59,068 nt of DNA from Lysinibacillus mangiferihumi. GTDB taxonomy: Bacteria; Bacillota; Bacilli; Bacillales_A; Planococcaceae. This document shows, one piece after another, positions 36,770 to 46,020 of this stretch (its first letter is position 1; every line of letters starts with the position of its first letter). Location: positions 1 through 59,068 of the forward strand of contig NZ_PYWM01000030.1 in assembly GCF_003049665.1 (NCBI RefSeq). The letters are read 5' to 3'. Both the position numbers and the translations under genes were made by a program. A model generated the notes under the pieces. The model saw only the letters and a program-made list of their open reading frames with translations, did no database searches and was not told where the DNA came from.

Positions 36770-37759
36770 ATGACTCTATTAAAAATAAAAAAGACTTTAC
36801 AACCTTTAATAGTAGAGGGAAAAATAATCTTTGGTTTTGGACAAGATGGGATAGAAAGGTCAATAGAAAAAAGTGAACTAAATATTGATATTTTAAAAGT
36901 ACTAAATGGTGAGAAAGAGCGTGAACATTTAACAATTAGTACAGAAGAATTTAATAATAAAGTAGAGGCTCTAAAAGATTTAGGACTACTGACTATAAAT
37001 GATTATGATAAACAATATAAATATTCACGCAACATTAATTTCTTTGAATGGATGGATATTTCAAATAATACAGACCCTTCAATTTATCAAAGAAAATTAA
37101 ATAAAGCACATGTTTTAATCGTTGGTTTAGGTGGAATTGGTGCCAATGTATGCGAAATCTTAGCTAGACTTGGTATTCAAACATTCACAATCATTGATAA
37201 TGATAGAATAGATGAAACAAATTTAACTAGACAGGGTACATATTTCAAAGAAGATATAGGAAAAAATAAAGTAGACAGAGTTGAAAAATATATAAAAAAA
37301 ATAGATTCAAAAATTAATGTGAATAAAATAAATAAATATTTAGCGACAAAAAATGACTTGCAGGAGATTTTCAAAAAATATAACTTTGATATTTCGATAT
37401 GTTGTGCTGACACCCCAAAACACGAAATTGACGTATGGTTTGATGATTTATCAATAGAGTTTAATAAACCTTTTATTTCAGGTTCCTATGCTTCTACAGT
37501 GATCAACACATTTTGTATGAATCCAAATTTAACGATAACAAGCTCTGAATTGTATGGAGAGCAAGGTGCACCAAGAGAACAACTTTTGGAAAACATTACA
37601 TTCTCGACAAGTGTTATAGCACCCGTGACTTATATGGCTGCAGGCTTAATTTCCTATCAAGCTTTCAGCGTTATTACACAACTAAATTATAAACCAGAGG
37701 CAATTCAAATCGATTTATTTAATTGGAATGTATATAAATATGACCTTAAGAAAAAATAA
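36770..37759 (+). CDS. MccB-like E1-type peptide adenylyltransferase
   Basis: ThiF/E1-superfamily enzyme, 329 aa (E. coli MccB about 350). Residues 1-100 resemble the winged peptide-clamp domain that holds the precursor. The ATP site is VLIVGLGGIGANVCE at residue 115, followed by the acidic TIIDNDRIDETNLTRQ; residues 200-220 include SICCADTP. In microcin C synthesis MccB uses ATP to join AMP to the peptide's terminal Asn through a P-N bond. ATG 36770 has GGAGG 9 nt upstream; an in-frame start at 36701 would begin inside the hairpin and is rejected. Base composition is very AT-rich. Other E1-like RiPP enzymes are possible. Confidence 0.83.
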   Translation: MTLLKIKKTLQPLIVEGKIIFGFGQDGIERSIEKSELNIDILKVLNGEKEREHLTISTEEFNNKVEALKDLGLLTINDYDKQYKYSRNINFFEWMDISNNTDPSIYQRKLNKAHVLIVGLGGIGANVCEILARLGIQTFTIIDNDRIDETNLTRQGTYFKEDIGKNKVDRVEKYIKKIDSKINVNKINKYLATKNDLQEIFKKYNFDISICCADTPKHEIDVWFDDLSIEFNKPFISGSYASTVINTFCMNPNLTITSSELYGEQGAPREQLLENITFSTSVIAPVTYMAAGLISYQAFSVITQLNYKPEAIQIDLFNWNVYKYDLKKK

Positions 37760-38954
37760 CAACTTTATTTACTTAATTTCCGGGAGAGTGATAACAAATT
37801 TTGGAGATAGCTTATATACTGTTGTATTAGCCTATATAACTATCTCTATATATAATTTAGGTGCAGATGCTTTGGCTCTCTTCGGATTAATCGCTTTTTT
37901 CCCCTCTTTAATTAACTTTGCCTTTGGATCTTTAATAGATAACTGTAGAAATAAAAAAGGCCTATTAATCACTTTTGAAATTGTACAATTACTATCTATA
38001 ACAGGCATATTATTCACAGTATACTTTAGATTAGATATTCTATTAATCTTCATATGCCATTTTATATTTTCATTTGCAAACACATTGATATATCCAGTTC
38101 AATCCAGTTTTATTCCTCAAATACTACAATATAAAAAAACAGATATCGAACAATCTGTTTATGCCATGAATATTACAAATAATACCGTTGATATAGTATC
38201 AAATTTTTTGTCATCAATCATTCTTATATATATGTCTGTCATCAGTATACTCATACTTGACATGTTTACTTTCATTTTATGTATTGCATTATTCTTGAAA
38301 ATATCTGTAAAAAATATTGGCTATACTCCTCCCAATAACAATCCTCTTCAAGAAAAAGCGAATTATAAAACTGATATTTTGTATGCCTTTAAATATTTTT
38401 GGCAAAAAAAGACACCGTCACGAATTGTTGTCATGGAGGGTATCTTAAGCGGTCTTACAACGATGGTAATGCGTATTGTTGGTGCTTATCTAGTTATACT
38501 AAACATTGGCGTGGAATATCTAGGTGTTCTATTAGCTATCCAGAGAGGATCAGAGCTTGTCGGAGTATTTCTCTCAAACCATATTAAAATGCCTTTTAAA
38601 AACTTTTTCATGATTGATTATCTGGTCTCTGGCGTTGCTATTACACTGATAGCTTTCACTGATAGTATAGCCATAAAAACCGTACTCTTTGCTTTAACAT
38701 TTTTATTAATTGGTATGTCAGGTACAGTTTATGGAAAAATGATTTATCATTTTTATGAATATCAACATATTGGTAAAGTGACTTCTATTATCAATACCGT
38801 TTCGTCCTTTGCCATTGTTACATGTTTGTTAGTACCTATGATATATGATGATGTAGTAAATTTAATCATTATAACAGGAATTATCACTATTACGTTTGGT
38901 TTGTATCTTCTATTTTTCAATAAATCAAATGATTCTTTTGAAAAGATGTCATAA
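37740..38954 (+). CDS. MFS exporter, MccC-like
   Basis: Major facilitator transporter, 404 aa from ATG 37740 (ATG 37728 possible), with 12 predicted TM helices. It begins with FIYLISGRVITNFGDSLYT, typical of the MFS_3/enterobactin-exporter-like group that includes MccC. It overlaps the mccB-like gene by 20 nt in another frame and has no good ribosome-binding site, so translation is probably coupled. It would export the modified peptide and give the producer self-protection; no separate MccE or MccF immunity gene is visible. Confidence 0.82.
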   Translation: MTLRKNNNFIYLISGRVITNFGDSLYTVVLAYITISIYNLGADALALFGLIAFFPSLINFAFGSLIDNCRNKKGLLITFEIVQLLSITGILFTVYFRLDILLIFICHFIFSFANTLIYPVQSSFIPQILQYKKTDIEQSVYAMNITNNTVDIVSNFLSSIILIYMSVISILILDMFTFILCIALFLKISVKNIGYTPPNNNPLQEKANYKTDILYAFKYFWQKKTPSRIVVMEGILSGLTTMVMRIVGAYLVILNIGVEYLGVLLAIQRGSELVGVFLSNHIKMPFKNFFMIDYLVSGVAITLIAFTDSIAIKTVLFALTFLLIGMSGTVYGKMIYHFYEYQHIGKVTSIINTVSSFAIVTCLLVPMIYDDVVNLIIITGIITITFGLYLLFFNKSNDSFEKMS

Positions 38955-39346
38955 CTTATATCCTCTTTCCCCGTAGACATCGAGAAAGCCAAATCTCTAT
39001 GAATGCACACACTTTATGATTTATAAACTTGATAAATTCCTGATTACTAGGGCTATCCTTACAGTAACTCACCTCCATGATTAGTATAATAATTTTGCCC
39101 CAAAATAATGCAGTAGCTGCAAATTTAACATTAGACGAAGTAAGTTATATAGTGACTGAATATTTAAAACTAGATGATATTAGCGAAAACTTTCACTCTG
39201 CAAACATTCAAATGCATGCTTGGCATGACTGAACCACTACAAAAGAACAAGACATTCTTAAACATGACTTCACAAGGTATATGAAATTTATAAGCACCAG
39301 CCATCAAGTACAAATTAAATGTATTTTCTCTCCATTGTGTGGGAAT
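38955..39346 (+). other. Gap with a short decayed ORF
   Basis: No complete gene. A 51-codon frame at 39077-39232 (MISIIILPQNNAVAANLTLD ..., ending HAWHD) lacks a ribosome-binding site and is probably a remnant. Its family is not recognised; whether it belongs to the mcc-like cluster cannot be told. Confidence 0.35.
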
Positions 39347-39388
39347 GTAAACCGCAACAGTCTGTCATTTACGACGGTTGCGGTTTAC
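39347..39388. repeat. Perfect 12-bp inverted repeat
   Basis: GTAAACCGCAAC (39347-39358) and GTTGCGGTTTAC (39377-39388) form a stem without a strong T-run, beyond the glsA stop. It may serve as a weak terminator. Confidence 0.6.
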
Positions 39389-39443
39389 GTATATGCCTAC
39401 GGAAAGCGCCCTCCTGTAATGTAATTATTCACCACTATCAACA

Positions 39444-40421
39444 TTAAAAAATCGTCATATTCCATTCATCTGCAACATGCTTAAGTAATTTTACACCTGC
39501 TACACTATTTCCGATATCATCAATAGCTGGCCCATAAATACCGATGCCACAACCAGCTGGAAAAGGTGATTCCAAGCTTGCGTGATTGGGAACAGCCGCA
39601 ACAATGGCACCAGAGACACCACTTTTAGCTGGCAAACCGATAAAAGCAGCAAACTTACCTGATGCATTATACATACCACATGTCACCATTAGGGCTTTCG
39701 CTAATTTAGCCACTTGTTTTGGAAAGAGCTGGATTTTTCGTTGTGGATGATAGCCATCATTCGCGATTACTAAGCCAATCATCGCTAAATCCGAAACATT
39801 GACTTCAATTGCACATTGCTTCAAATAAACTTCCAATGCTTCTTCAACTGGACAATCTAAAAAGCCCGAATCCATTAAATAGTAGGCTAATGATCGATTG
39901 CGATTAGCTGTTTGCCATTCAGATTGAAACACTTCTTCGTTTACCTTTAACTGTTTGCCAACCATTTGTTCTAAAAACGACAGGATTTTAGCCACTTTCT
40001 CCTGTGGCGAACTGCCATCCAGCATCGAGGACACTGTAATCGCTCCTGCATTAATCATCGGATTAAAAGGTTTCCCAGGCTGATGACTTTCAAGACGAAT
40101 AATGGAATTGAACGTATCACCTGTAGGCTCAACATCTACCCGTTCTAAAACATACGGCAATCCTCGGTCCATACAAGCTAAAATAAAGGTCACAACTTTT
40201 GAAACACTTTGGAGGGTAAATAATTCCGTTACATCTCCTCCAACGATTTGTTCACTATTCGGTCCGATAATGGAGATGGCTAGTTGCTGTGGATCTTTTT
40301 GTGCTAAAGCTGGAATATAGCTGGCACATTTCCCTTCCTTAGCAAAGGGACGGAACTGCTCAACCCACTGCCCTATCGATTGACTATCGTGATTTTTAAC
40401 TTGATTATGATGTATTGGCAT
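39444..40421 (-). CDS. glsA: Glutaminase
   Basis: Glutaminase A, 325 aa, hydrolyses glutamine to glutamate and ammonia. It has a serine beta-lactamase-like fold: the SxxK nucleophile is in TLQSVSKVVTF (Ser72-Lys75 by count), PMINAGAI follows near 120, and the C-terminal KSGVSGAIVA is near 266. AAGGAG precedes the ATG. The N-terminal 20 residues are longer than usual. Single gene. Confidence 0.93.
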   Translation of the reverse strand: MPIHHNQVKNHDSQSIGQWVEQFRPFAKEGKCASYIPALAQKDPQQLAISIIGPNSEQIVGGDVTELFTLQSVSKVVTFILACMDRGLPYVLERVDVEPTGDTFNSIIRLESHQPGKPFNPMINAGAITVSSMLDGSSPQEKVAKILSFLEQMVGKQLKVNEEVFQSEWQTANRNRSLAYYLMDSGFLDCPVEEALEVYLKQCAIEVNVSDLAMIGLVIANDGYHPQRKIQLFPKQVAKLAKALMVTCGMYNASGKFAAFIGLPAKSGVSGAIVAAVPNHASLESPFPAGCGIGIYGPAIDDIGNSVAGVKLLKHVADEWNMTIF

Positions 40422-40646
40422 TGCTGTGCTCTCCTTTTCTAGTTAAAAACAGAGCCCTCATAGCTTGAACTACGAAGACTCTATTTGATTAATCTAAGTC
40501 AACCATGTATTGTAGCGTCTGTCATAAGGTATGACAAAAGAAAATGTCTAAACAGTTACTGCTTTTCGGACTTAGTATACACAATGAATGACTTCTCAAA
40601 CCTTACCTTAAATATAATACCAAATTAGCCCCTGTTAGACTAAGAC

Positions 40647-40692
40647 AAAAATAGTATGTAAGGTTTGTCTTTTCCCCTTACATACTATTTTT
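40647..40692 (-). terminator. Terminator of the surface repeat protein gene
   Basis: AAAATAGTATGTAAGG pairs with CCTTACATACTATTTT across 40648-40691, with T runs in both directions, 21 bp past the stop. Confidence 0.9.
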
Positions 40693-40713
40693 ACAGATTA
40701 CACAGAAGTCTGC

Positions 40714-43566
40714 TTACAGATCGCCTGCGTACATATTCTTATACAGATTTTCTAGTTTTTTAGAGAGTTTACCATAGGCTGTTTGCCAAGCTTTGCGAGC
40801 AGCTTCATTGCCATTTGCATCAGGTACATATAGCGCATGAACCTCTGCTACTTTTTTCAAGTCATTCTCTGCCTGTGTCAGCTTCGAATAATTTTTCACA
40901 ACACTTTTTTCAGAAGCAGTTAGTTTATCGTAAGCAGTGCGAATTTGCGTCACTTTCGCTTCTAAATTCGCAATATAATCGCCATTTTGGACAAGTGAAT
41001 TAATGTCCTCTATTAACGTTAATGCAATATCGTTTGCTTGCTGAAGTTCTTTCTCCTTGGCGATAATTTGTTGGCGAACATTTTCATTGACTAAGCTCAT
41101 TTGTTTAGATGTTAACTTCGCAAATGCTTTAATAACTGTTGTCGGATTGCTTGCAAACGACTTATCGTATTGCTTCATAAATGACTCTACCTTTTTAACA
41201 TCTGCTATAGCTGCTGTTAAAATTGACGCATTTGTTACGCGTTTTTTATCGCTGGAACTTAGTTTATTATATTGGTTCGCCAAGTTTTGAATATCCTGTA
41301 TGGATACTTTATATAAATCATCCGTTTCAATTGCCGCAATATCTTGTATTAATTTCGAAATATCAGGTGCAGTCGTGTCTACTAAACGATTTTTTAATAA
41401 ATCCTCGTACTGTGCCTTCGCTAAATGCTGTTGATTGGCAGGCAATTTCGCATAAGCCGCTTCGACTGATTCAATTTTTTTCGTTTGCTTTGCAACATCT
41501 AGTTCTTCTCGAGCTGCTTGTACTTTTTTATGGAATGCTCTTACACCAGTAAGATCTTTTGTCGCTGTAGTTAATAAATCATAGTTTGTTACATATTTTC
41601 GTGCTGGAGATGACAATTTTTTATATTGCTTTGTTGCCTCTTCTACTTCCGCTTCAAATTGCGTAAATGTATAACTTGTTACATTGGCGAAAGCTTGTAT
41701 TTTAACTTTCAGTGCTTCCGCATCTGCCTTATCAGTAGGTTCATTGCCATTATTCCCTACCGTTATATTAGGAGAGCTATTTAAAAATTCCTGTGCATTA
41801 TAAACTAGTGATTGCTGTAAAGTCGTTAATTTATTGTATGCTTTTAGTGTATTACTGTAGCTCGTTTTCAGCTTACTTTCTGTAACGCCAGCTGTGTTAG
41901 CAAGCTTTTTATAGCCATCTATATCTTTAATAACTTTTTCAGCCGCTTTAAAGTCTTTTTGCAAGATTAAAATACGATCATAGTCGATAATTTTAGCCGC
42001 TGAATTTTTTGTTAAACTTTTATAATCCGATACGATTTTATTAATATTGTTCACATAGCCTTGCCATGAATCTGCTGTAGGCTTAATTTGATATTGCTTA
42101 TCACCAATATACGCTTTAATTTCCGCATTCAAACGATTGATCATATCCTGCTCAGCATTTTCCGCATTAAGCAACTTCACTTTATAGTCATTTGGCACTA
42201 AAAGCAATTGTTTATACGTTAATTTTTCATAGCTAGAGCGAATGGATTTAGCAATTGTCACCTGCTTGTTCGCCGTCGTATTTGCTGTCAATTTATCGAA
42301 AAGTTTAATAAACTGTTCTATCTTTTTCAAATCTTGCTTTGCGTCTTTAAGTATCGTTTGATTTTGTACAGCTACTTGATAATTTTTCGATAGTTTCGCA
42401 ATATCAGCTTCTATTTTGTTTACCGCTTGCTGTAACGATTCGACACTGTTAGGGGCATATTTAATGAGCGCACTATCATAGTTTAATAGCGCCACAATCT
42501 CATTATTAATTCTTCTCACTTCAGCTAAATCTGCGGTATCAGATGGTTCTTTTACTAAAGCTTTAATACCACTGTACAAAGTATCATTTACGTCTAAACT
42601 ACGTTGTAATAAATCAAGCTTGTCATAAGACGCTTCTAGTTCGCTAATATATTTCGCTAGGTCTTTTTGCCCAGCTGGAATATTGTCTAATTGCTTATTT
42701 AATTTGCTAATAGCCTCAACATCTGCCAATGCACGCTTTAGTACATCATAGTTCGTAATGCTTGCCTTTGCAGTAGCTGAAAGAGCTTGGTATTTCGCTT
42801 CTAATGCTTTTACATTCGCTTCAAATGATGCAAAGTTTGTTACCTGATACTTGCTATCGCTTTTGCGTAAATTCGTAATGCTCGTCATAAGTGTTTCAAT
42901 TGGCTGTTTCGAAACAGTTAGCACTTCTGTGAAATCAGATTCCACTCTCTTAGTACCGACTTTCGCGATTACTCTGACCGATATATCTTTTTTATTTGTT
43001 TCAAGCGCATCTTTAGGAATCGTAAAGGACTCTGTATTTACACCCGTAATAATCGTAAACACATCACCCGTTTTATAAAACCATTCATAGCTATATGTAA
43101 TTTGATTACTTTGGATTACAGCACCCTTCGTATCAGTAACTTTAGCTCCGATAACTTTCACTGTATCACCAGGTAATACATTATCTGTTGGACTGTATCC
43201 CTCAAAAGTAGGTTTCTCAATTTTTAAGGACAATTCTGGTACCACTATTGGGCTACTCGTATATTTAGTATCTGTCGTCGTCACAGCCTCCACTAGGACT
43301 GTTTTACCTTCTGCCTCTACCGGTAATTTAAATGTAGCCTCTGTTGCACTAGGAATCGGTTTATTGGAACCCCCTTCAACATAATACCACTGATAACTTT
43401 TTATGTATGTGCCAGCTGGTGCACCTTTTAAGTCGGCATTAAGCGTTACACCTACTAATGGGTTACCTGTTATTGTAAGGGTCGTTACTTCTTCTGCCCC
43501 TGCTACAGCAGGTACAACAAATGCTGCGGGAATAGCCGCTACTGTAAAAAGATATTTTTTATTCAA
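40714..43566 (-). CDS. Large secreted helical-repeat surface protein
   Basis: Secreted protein, 950 aa. TTG start with AAGGAGG ten nt upstream; the frame is open for another 106 codons but those lack a site. Signal peptide MLNKKYLFTVAAIPAAF... with cleavage near AGAEE. Residues 28-120 and 120-220 look like Ig-like beta domains (GNPLVGVTLNADLKG; SYQWYY-type aromatic strand). From 225 to the end about six or seven helical repeats of about 100 aa recur, each with a YxKLSxxxKxxVxNYxxL core. There is no LPXTG or SLH motif, so attachment is unknown. Probably a structural envelope or exoprotein. Confidence 0.78.
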   Translation of the reverse strand: MNKKYLFTVAAIPAAFVVPAVAGAEEVTTLTITGNPLVGVTLNADLKGAPAGTYIKSYQWYYVEGGSNKPIPSATEATFKLPVEAEGKTVLVEAVTTTDTKYTSSPIVVPELSLKIEKPTFEGYSPTDNVLPGDTVKVIGAKVTDTKGAVIQSNQITYSYEWFYKTGDVFTIITGVNTESFTIPKDALETNKKDISVRVIAKVGTKRVESDFTEVLTVSKQPIETLMTSITNLRKSDSKYQVTNFASFEANVKALEAKYQALSATAKASITNYDVLKRALADVEAISKLNKQLDNIPAGQKDLAKYISELEASYDKLDLLQRSLDVNDTLYSGIKALVKEPSDTADLAEVRRINNEIVALLNYDSALIKYAPNSVESLQQAVNKIEADIAKLSKNYQVAVQNQTILKDAKQDLKKIEQFIKLFDKLTANTTANKQVTIAKSIRSSYEKLTYKQLLLVPNDYKVKLLNAENAEQDMINRLNAEIKAYIGDKQYQIKPTADSWQGYVNNINKIVSDYKSLTKNSAAKIIDYDRILILQKDFKAAEKVIKDIDGYKKLANTAGVTESKLKTSYSNTLKAYNKLTTLQQSLVYNAQEFLNSSPNITVGNNGNEPTDKADAEALKVKIQAFANVTSYTFTQFEAEVEEATKQYKKLSSPARKYVTNYDLLTTATKDLTGVRAFHKKVQAAREELDVAKQTKKIESVEAAYAKLPANQQHLAKAQYEDLLKNRLVDTTAPDISKLIQDIAAIETDDLYKVSIQDIQNLANQYNKLSSSDKKRVTNASILTAAIADVKKVESFMKQYDKSFASNPTTVIKAFAKLTSKQMSLVNENVRQQIIAKEKELQQANDIALTLIEDINSLVQNGDYIANLEAKVTQIRTAYDKLTASEKSVVKNYSKLTQAENDLKKVAEVHALYVPDANGNEAARKAWQTAYGKLSKKLENLYKNMYAGDL

Positions 43567-43885
43567 AACGTGTTGACCTCCTTTTTGTTTCCTACGATAT
43601 ATATCGGTAAAAAAACAAAAATTTCCCTTATTATTGTTGAACAATCTAAAAAAGTAAATTCTACCTAATTCCCAGCACAGTTCTAGTATTCTTTTGATTA
43701 AAACTGTTGAAGTACATAAATCAAACAGGGCTCTACAACATACATATTGACAAAAACATAAATCGACATATAGTAAACTAACAATTAACAAAAGAGGCAT
43801 CTCAAAACATAGAGAAACCTCTTCTTTCTTTGTTTCAATTATTATTGTCATAATATACGAGTATCTCCAAATAAGAAGAATCATA
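43567..43885 (-). other. Region upstream of the surface protein gene
   Basis: An open frame continues through here without a ribosome-binding site and is not considered coding. A hairpin at about 43792-43830 (GAGGTTTCTC ... GAGATGCCTC then TTTT on the minus strand) probably terminates the toxin-immunity operon upstream. Confidence 0.5.
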
Positions 43886-44359
43886 TCACGGCGCTACAAC
43901 TATTTCCAGTTCATTTAACCCTTGTCTAAGTAACATAAAGTTTGGACGTTTGATAATCTTTGCATCTTTTTCTACTAAATTTTTCAAATGCTGTCGCAAC
44001 TCGTTTGTATACGCCTTCGTAAATGCCATAAAATCAAACGTATATTGCCATTCTTGTGAATTAGAGAATTCATCAAAATTTGTAATCAGCAGATTACTTC
44101 CTACTTTTTTAAAGGTATAGACGTTGGCATTACCAAATGTATCAAGAACTTGTTCCTTGCCTGTTTGATGCAATTCTATTAATAGTTGATTGAAATCAAT
44201 CACTATGGTACTGTGTATCGTTGTAAAGAAGAGTAAAATTTCTTTGTTATCTTCAATCACAAATACTTCCAAATAGCTGTCGAGATAAAAATCAGCATGC
44301 ACGTTTTTATTATGAAAAACCGAAACATCGTCATCTTCTAAATCAAATCTAATTTTCAT
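43886..44359 (-). CDS. Immunity-like protein, second tandem copy
   Basis: Protein of 157 aa, about two-thirds identical by eye to the gene immediately upstream (44380-44856). Shared features are MKIRFDLEDDD, FYLDSYLEVFVIE, VLDTFGNANVYTFKKVG and YTFDFMAFTKAYTNELR. No signal peptide or TM. Acidic and small, placed after a toxin-like gene with good ribosome-binding sites: by context an immunity protein. The family is unknown to me. The tandem duplication may extend protection to variant toxins. Confidence 0.65.
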   Translation of the reverse strand: MKIRFDLEDDDVSVFHNKNVHADFYLDSYLEVFVIEDNKEILLFFTTIHSTIVIDFNQLLIELHQTGKEQVLDTFGNANVYTFKKVGSNLLITNFDEFSNSQEWQYTFDFMAFTKAYTNELRQHLKNLVEKDAKIIKRPNFMLLRQGLNELEIVVAP

Positions 44360-44379
44360 TGTTAGCTTACCTCTCTAAA

Positions 44380-44856
44380 TTAAATTGCATTGGCAACCGC
44401 TTCTAAACTCTTTAAGCTTTCTTTTAATAAGATAAAGTCTGAACATTTTATAATGTTTGCATCTTTTTCTGTCAAATTTCGCAAATGTCTTCGTAACTCG
44501 TTTGTATAAGCCTTCAAAAATGCATTAAAATCAAATGTATATTGCCATGCTTCTGCATTAGTGAATACATCAAAATTGGTAATAACTATATTATTCCCCA
44601 CTTTTTTAAAAGTATAGACGTTGGCATTACCAAAAGTATCAAGAACAAGTTTCTTACCTGTTTCGTATAATTCTAATAATTGTCGACTGAATGTAATAAT
44701 AATTGTACTGTGTATTGTTGTGGAAAAGAGAAAAATTTCCTTATTATTTTCAAGTACAAATACTTCTAAATAACTGTCGAGATAAAAATCAGCACGGATA
44801 TTCTTATTTTGCAGAACTGATAAATCGTCATCTTCTAAATCAAATCTAATTTTCAT
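44380..44856 (-). CDS. Immunity-like protein, first tandem copy
   Basis: Protein of 158 aa, first immunity-like gene behind the toxin at 44873, 16 bp downstream of its stop. AAAGGAGGGAG precedes the ATG. The N-terminus MKIRFDLEDDDLSVLQNKN and the shared VLDTFGNANVYTFKKVG mark it as a paralogue of the next gene. It most likely binds the C-terminal toxin domain; no catalytic motif visible. Confidence 0.65.
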   Translation of the reverse strand: MKIRFDLEDDDLSVLQNKNIRADFYLDSYLEVFVLENNKEIFLFSTTIHSTIIITFSRQLLELYETGKKLVLDTFGNANVYTFKKVGNNIVITNFDVFTNAEAWQYTFDFNAFLKAYTNELRRHLRNLTEKDANIIKCSDFILLKESLKSLEAVANAI

Positions 44857-44872
44857 TTTTAGGCTCCCTCCT

Positions 44873-45688
44873 TTATTTTCTTATTACCGATGTTCCACCA
44901 TTAGGATAAGATGTTTTAATAATATTATCTTTTGTGACAACTGTTGTCATCTCAGAAATACCATATTTTCTTGGGCGGTATGTGTAAATTTTCATTCCAT
45001 TAGCATGCGTACTTTTTAAAGTTCCTTTTTCTAATGATTCCATAATTAAATTTTTTATCTGTGCATCACCGAGTGCTCTAGGAAATAATGTGGTCCCCCT
45101 ATTTGCAGTAGTTCCCGCAACATGTCTTTTGTAAATGTGGTCCCAACCCGTACGGCTATCTCCATCTAATAAAATTCCTTTAGCATTAAACTTTTGAATT
45201 TTACCTAAACCAGCAAAGGCATCAACATCCGCGGATTTCCCCGCTTTTCTCAATAGCTCGAATAATTTCCCTGATTTCACTACTTTTCCTGCTGGGAAGA
45301 GGGAAACTAACGCTACCCCTTTTTCTGTAATGCCCGCATTCGGATTAAAAATCGTTCTAACATCATCAAGTACTAAAAAGTTAATGCCTTCTTTAGCTGC
45401 ATCTACAGCAAATTGGCCCGCTTTTTTAAGCCAACTAACTGTAGATTTTGCCCAATCTAAGGCTGTATCTACCCATGAGTTAGATCTCACAGAAGCACGA
45501 GCCGCTAGCAACCTATTTCTTGCTTCACTCGAGATAGATACGGTGTCTCTTTGTTGTTGCATTGCAAAATTTTGAATGTTTTTGTCATTGTTTTGGTTTG
45601 ATGTAGCAATTAATGGCGTAGTGCTACTAGATCTTTTCACAGTTACAAGTGTCGAATTTGGCTGATTAAAGTTCGTATTAATTGACAT
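44873..45688 (-). CDS. Putative polymorphic toxin with C-terminal nuclease-like domain
   Basis: Protein of 271 aa; ATG 45688 follows GGGAGG. The N-terminal 60 residues are polar, with DTVSISSEARNRL, a segment found in secreted and flagellar-type proteins. Residues 75-165 are helical and hydrophobic (KAGQFAVDAAKEGINFLVLD; VSLFPAGKVVKSGKLFELL), like a pre-toxin linker. The C-terminal about 100 residues hold GWDHIYKRHVAG, LFPRALGDAQIKNLI and TSYPNGG, resembling BECR-fold RNase toxins; conserved His-x-x-x-Arg-His could be catalytic. No signal peptide. Two immunity-like genes follow. The exact family is uncertain. Confidence 0.65.
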   Translation of the reverse strand: MSINTNFNQPNSTLVTVKRSSSTTPLIATSNQNNDKNIQNFAMQQQRDTVSISSEARNRLLAARASVRSNSWVDTALDWAKSTVSWLKKAGQFAVDAAKEGINFLVLDDVRTIFNPNAGITEKGVALVSLFPAGKVVKSGKLFELLRKAGKSADVDAFAGLGKIQKFNAKGILLDGDSRTGWDHIYKRHVAGTTANRGTTLFPRALGDAQIKNLIMESLEKGTLKSTHANGMKIYTYRPRKYGISEMTTVVTKDNIIKTSYPNGGTSVIRK

Positions 45689-45909
45689 ATAGACCTCCCA
45701 ATGATTAGTATTAAAATTTACAATCATTATACAATATTGTTTTTTTATATAAAATCATATTTTTTTGATTTTTTTATAAATTTCAACTCATTTTCTATAT
45801 CTAAATACCTTTTTAAGAAGAATTAAATAATAAATTAACGAGTATGAATATAGTTACACACTCTTCTCAGCTTTCAATAATTCTAATGAGGAAATGTAGT
45901 CTTAAACAT

Positions 45910-45945
45910 AAAAAAACACTTGTTGCTTATTAGGCAATCAAGTGC
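45910..45945 (-). terminator. Terminator downstream of the SUKH gene
   Basis: CACTTG-TTGC pairs with GCAA-T-CAAGTG (45917-45944, one bulge); TTTTTTT follows on the minus strand. The rest of the 45689-46020 gap is AT-rich and shows no gene. Confidence 0.8.
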
Positions 45946-46020
45946 TTGAATAGATGTGTATAAATTTTCAAGGGAAAAAGTCTTATGATGTGTGGTATTT
46001 AAATATTGACAGCCTTATAC

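Noticed and set aside
39077..39232. 51-codon ORF as an immunity gene of the mcc-like cluster
   Set aside because: No ribosome-binding site and no likeness to MccE or MccF; kept only as a possible remnant.
36372..39388. Inverted repeats at 36372 and 39347 as ends of a mobile mcc-like element
   Set aside because: The two repeats differ in sequence and no target duplication or transposase is visible.
42200..43400. Periodic similarity as a CRISPR or DNA tandem repeat
   Set aside because: The periodicity is only at protein level (diverged helical repeats).
43567..43884. 106-codon N-terminal extension of the surface protein
   Set aside because: It precedes a clear signal peptide and the AAGGAGG site, and overlaps a terminator hairpin.
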